A stretch of DNA of 23,481 bases from CAXGUU01 sp964012875 (GTDB lineage Bacteria; Pseudomonadota; Gammaproteobacteria; Ga0077536). Where the stretch lies: contig CAXGUU010000012.1 in assembly GCA_964012875.1 (NCBI GenBank), positions 1 through 23,481 of the forward strand, written 5' to 3'. The notes beneath the pieces were generated by a model. It had not been told where the DNA came from. It saw only the letters and a list, made by a program, of their open reading frames with translations, and searched no databases. Shown piece after piece: positions 21,950 to 23,481 of the stretch (position 1 is its first letter; the number at the start of each line of letters is the position of its first letter). The position numbers and the translations under genes were made by a program.

Positions 21950-23481
21950 ATGCCCAACGTATCCGCACCCTTGCTGGTAGCCTTTGCCGCATTATATGCC
22001 GTATCGGTCGAGGCCGAGTCGTCGTTCGCCCCGGAAAAAACTTTCGACGAAATTTGTGCCGCGTGCCACAGCGAGTCGCCCGCACCGAGGGCAATGCCGC
22101 GCTCGGCAATGACACACCTGCCACCCGAACGAATCCTCAAAGCGCTGACCAGCGGTGTGATGTCGTTCTTCGCATTGCCGCTGACCGCCGACGAGCGCGG
22201 CAGCCTGGCAGCACATATTTCGGCGGTGCCATGGGCGGAAACGGATGGCAGTGCCAACCAGGAGTCGCTGGCGCGATGTGAACATCGGCGGGAGCTCAAG
22301 TCCGATGACTGGGCCCGGCCACATTGGTCAGGCTGGGGGGTTGATCTTGCGAACACCGGGGTCCAGCCAGCCGAGCACGCGGGTCTGCTCGAGTCAGATC
22401 TTGAAAAGCTTGAACTCAAGTGGGCATTCGGCTTCGCCGGTGCCGCGACCGTCGGCTCAAAAGCTGCTGTCGTCGGTGGACGTGTTTTCGTTGGTTCGCC
22501 GGAACACCGGATATATTCGCTGGACGCGGATTCCGGCTGCGCCCACTGGCGTTACGATACCGAAGGCGGCGTGCGTGGCGCGCCGGTCGTGGTTGAACTC
22601 AGGGACGCGCCAACCGTTTTCGCGACCGATCGCGCCGGCTGGGTGTTTGCACTCAATGCGAACAGCGGCGCGCTCAGATGGAAACGCCGCATCGACAGTC
22701 ACCCGGCTACGATGGCAACGGCTTCGCCGGTCTTTCACGATGGCCGCTTATATGTGACCGCCGCGTCGTTTGAGGAGAACAGTGCCTCGGCGCGAAACTA
22801 CCCATGTTGCACGTTCCGCGGCAGCGTAACCGCTTTTGACGCCGCGACGGGCGCCGAAGTCTGGAAAACTTACGTCATTCCTGAAAACCCTGAACCTACC
22901 GGAACGTCGCCGCATGGCACGCCACTGTTCGGCCCGTCGGGCGCGGGGATTTGGAATCCGGCTACAGTGGATGTGAAACGCAGCCGGATCTATGTCACCA
23001 CGGGCGATGCTTATTCCAGGCCCGCCTCGGTGAATTCGGATGCCGTCGTAGCACTCGAACTCGATAGTGGTGCTATCGCGTGGTCGTGGCAGGCCACGCC
23101 CGACGATGCCTACACCAATGCCTGCGTTGATCCGGATGTCCACCCGGAAATCCTTGCCGAATGCGGCCCGGATCTCGACTTTGGTGCCGCAGCAGTGTTG
23201 CGCACGATGGAGAATGGAACCGATGTATTGCTGGCCGGTCAAAAATCGGGCGTTCTGCACGCACTCAACCCCGACAACGGCCAGTTGCTGTGGCAAAAAC
23301 GAGTGTCGCCGGGCGGCATACTGGGCGGTATTGAATGGGGTATCGCGGCAGACGAAGCCAGTGTCTATATACCCATTTCCGATGTGTGGGAAAACATGGA
23401 CACCCAGGGCGCCGCGGGTGGCATCGTCGCCATCGATTTCACTAGCGGAGACACGCGCTGGGCGCACGCCGCCGCGGTCCC
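21950..23481 (+). CDS. Secreted cytochrome c/PQQ beta-propeller dehydrogenase (PVADH-like), N-terminal part
   Basis: The frame opens at ATG 21950 and is still open at the window end (510 codons). Residues 1-22 are a signal peptide. A short cytochrome c domain follows: C36-A-A-C-H40 heme site, with a likely Met ligand in GVMSFF near residue 71. From about residue 120 there is a PQQ-type beta-propeller with repeated blades such as VFVGSPEHRIYSLDADSG, VFALNANSGALRW, GSVTAFDAATGAEVWK and LHALNPDNGQLLW, and a vicinal Cys-Cys (YPCCTFRGS). The layout matches quinohemoprotein polyvinyl-alcohol dehydrogenases that oxidise alcohols in the periplasm. The natural substrate is probably another alcohol. 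The ribosome-binding site is weak. Confidence 0.88.
   Translation, partial: MPNVSAPLLVAFAALYAVSVEAESSFAPEKTFDEICAACHSESPAPRAMPRSAMTHLPPERILKALTSGVMSFFALPLTADERGSLAAHISAVPWAETDGSANQESLARCEHRRELKSDDWARPHWSGWGVDLANTGVQPAEHAGLLESDLEKLELKWAFGFAGAATVGSKAAVVGGRVFVGSPEHRIYSLDADSGCAHWRYDTEGGVRGAPVVVELRDAPTVFATDRAGWVFALNANSGALRWKRRIDSHPATMATASPVFHDGRLYVTAASFEENSASARNYPCCTFRGSVTAFDAATGAEVWKTYVIPENPEPTGTSPHGTPLFGPSGAGIWNPATVDVKRSRIYVTTGDAYSRPASVNSDAVVALELDSGAIAWSWQATPDDAYTNACVDPDVHPEILAECGPDLDFGAAAVLRTMENGTDVLLAGQKSGVLHALNPDNGQLLWQKRVSPGGILGGIEWGIAADEASVYIPISDVWENMDTQGAAGGIVAIDFTSGDTRWAHAAAV

Noticed and set aside
21889..22419. A 176-codon minus-strand open frame
   Set aside because: It overlaps the signal peptide and cytochrome c domain of the plus-strand dehydrogenase and shows no family features.
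22748..23467. A 239-codon minus-strand open frame
   Set aside because: It is opposite the PQQ-type propeller coding sequence, whose repeats are unmistakable.
1..23481. Mobile element, prophage, defence system or CRISPR array
   Set aside because: No transposase, integrase, phage, nuclease or regularly spaced repeats were seen; all long frames fit metabolic, transport or regulatory families.

Overview
The window looks like chromosomal DNA of a free-living proteobacterium, most likely an environmental (perhaps marine) gammaproteobacterium. This is inferred from gene content: c-type cytochromes, an ArsR/ArsI/ACR3 arsenic operon, BetI-like TetR control, hydantoinase/oxoprolinase genes and several luciferase-like monooxygenases. 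DNA is moderately GC-rich with compact operons and GTG/TTG starts. I saw no tRNA, rRNA, CRISPR array, integrase or insertion sequence. The first and last genes run off the window.

Region A (1-4832, plus strand) is a catabolic gene row: the C-terminal part of a Baeyer-Villiger-type flavin monooxygenase, a GST-like protein, an APH-type phosphotransferase overlapped by a small DUF6285-like partner, a luciferase-like (LLM) oxidoreductase and a SnoaL/NTF2-like protein. It ends at a bipartite terminator hairpin shared with the convergent region B.

Region B (4857-9001, minus strand) holds, in transcription order, a thiamine-diphosphate 2-hydroxyacyl-CoA lyase/oxalyl-CoA decarboxylase-like enzyme, a PHP-like protein with eroded metal ligands, and a second LLM oxidoreductase. 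A nested hairpin covers the ribosome-binding site and start of the PHP-like gene.

Region C (9222-14858) is arsenic-centred. The minus-strand operon arsR-arsI-acr3 has a clear promoter and operator, and a membrane-anchored monothiol glutaredoxin-like gene lies upstream of it. Beyond it are an alpha/beta-hydrolase whose nucleophile position is alanine, a divergent nitroreductase, and an ArsP-superfamily permease with altered cysteine motifs. ArsI plus a possible ArsP relative suggests handling of methylated as well as inorganic arsenicals.

Region D (15120-21556) is a divergent cluster. The minus-strand operon is a DAO-family FAD oxidoreductase followed by hyuB and hyuA. Facing it on the plus strand are a BetI-like TetR regulator and a cupin, separated by an AT-rich promoter region with a 12-bp palindrome. 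This looks like a regulated pathway for an N-containing cyclic or methylated compound; the substrate is unknown.

Region E (21584-23481, plus) holds a frameshifted, signal-less cytochrome c remnant with a CxxCH motif, a strong intrinsic terminator, and a large secreted cytochrome c/PQQ-type beta-propeller dehydrogenase (polyvinyl-alcohol dehydrogenase-like) that leaves the window.
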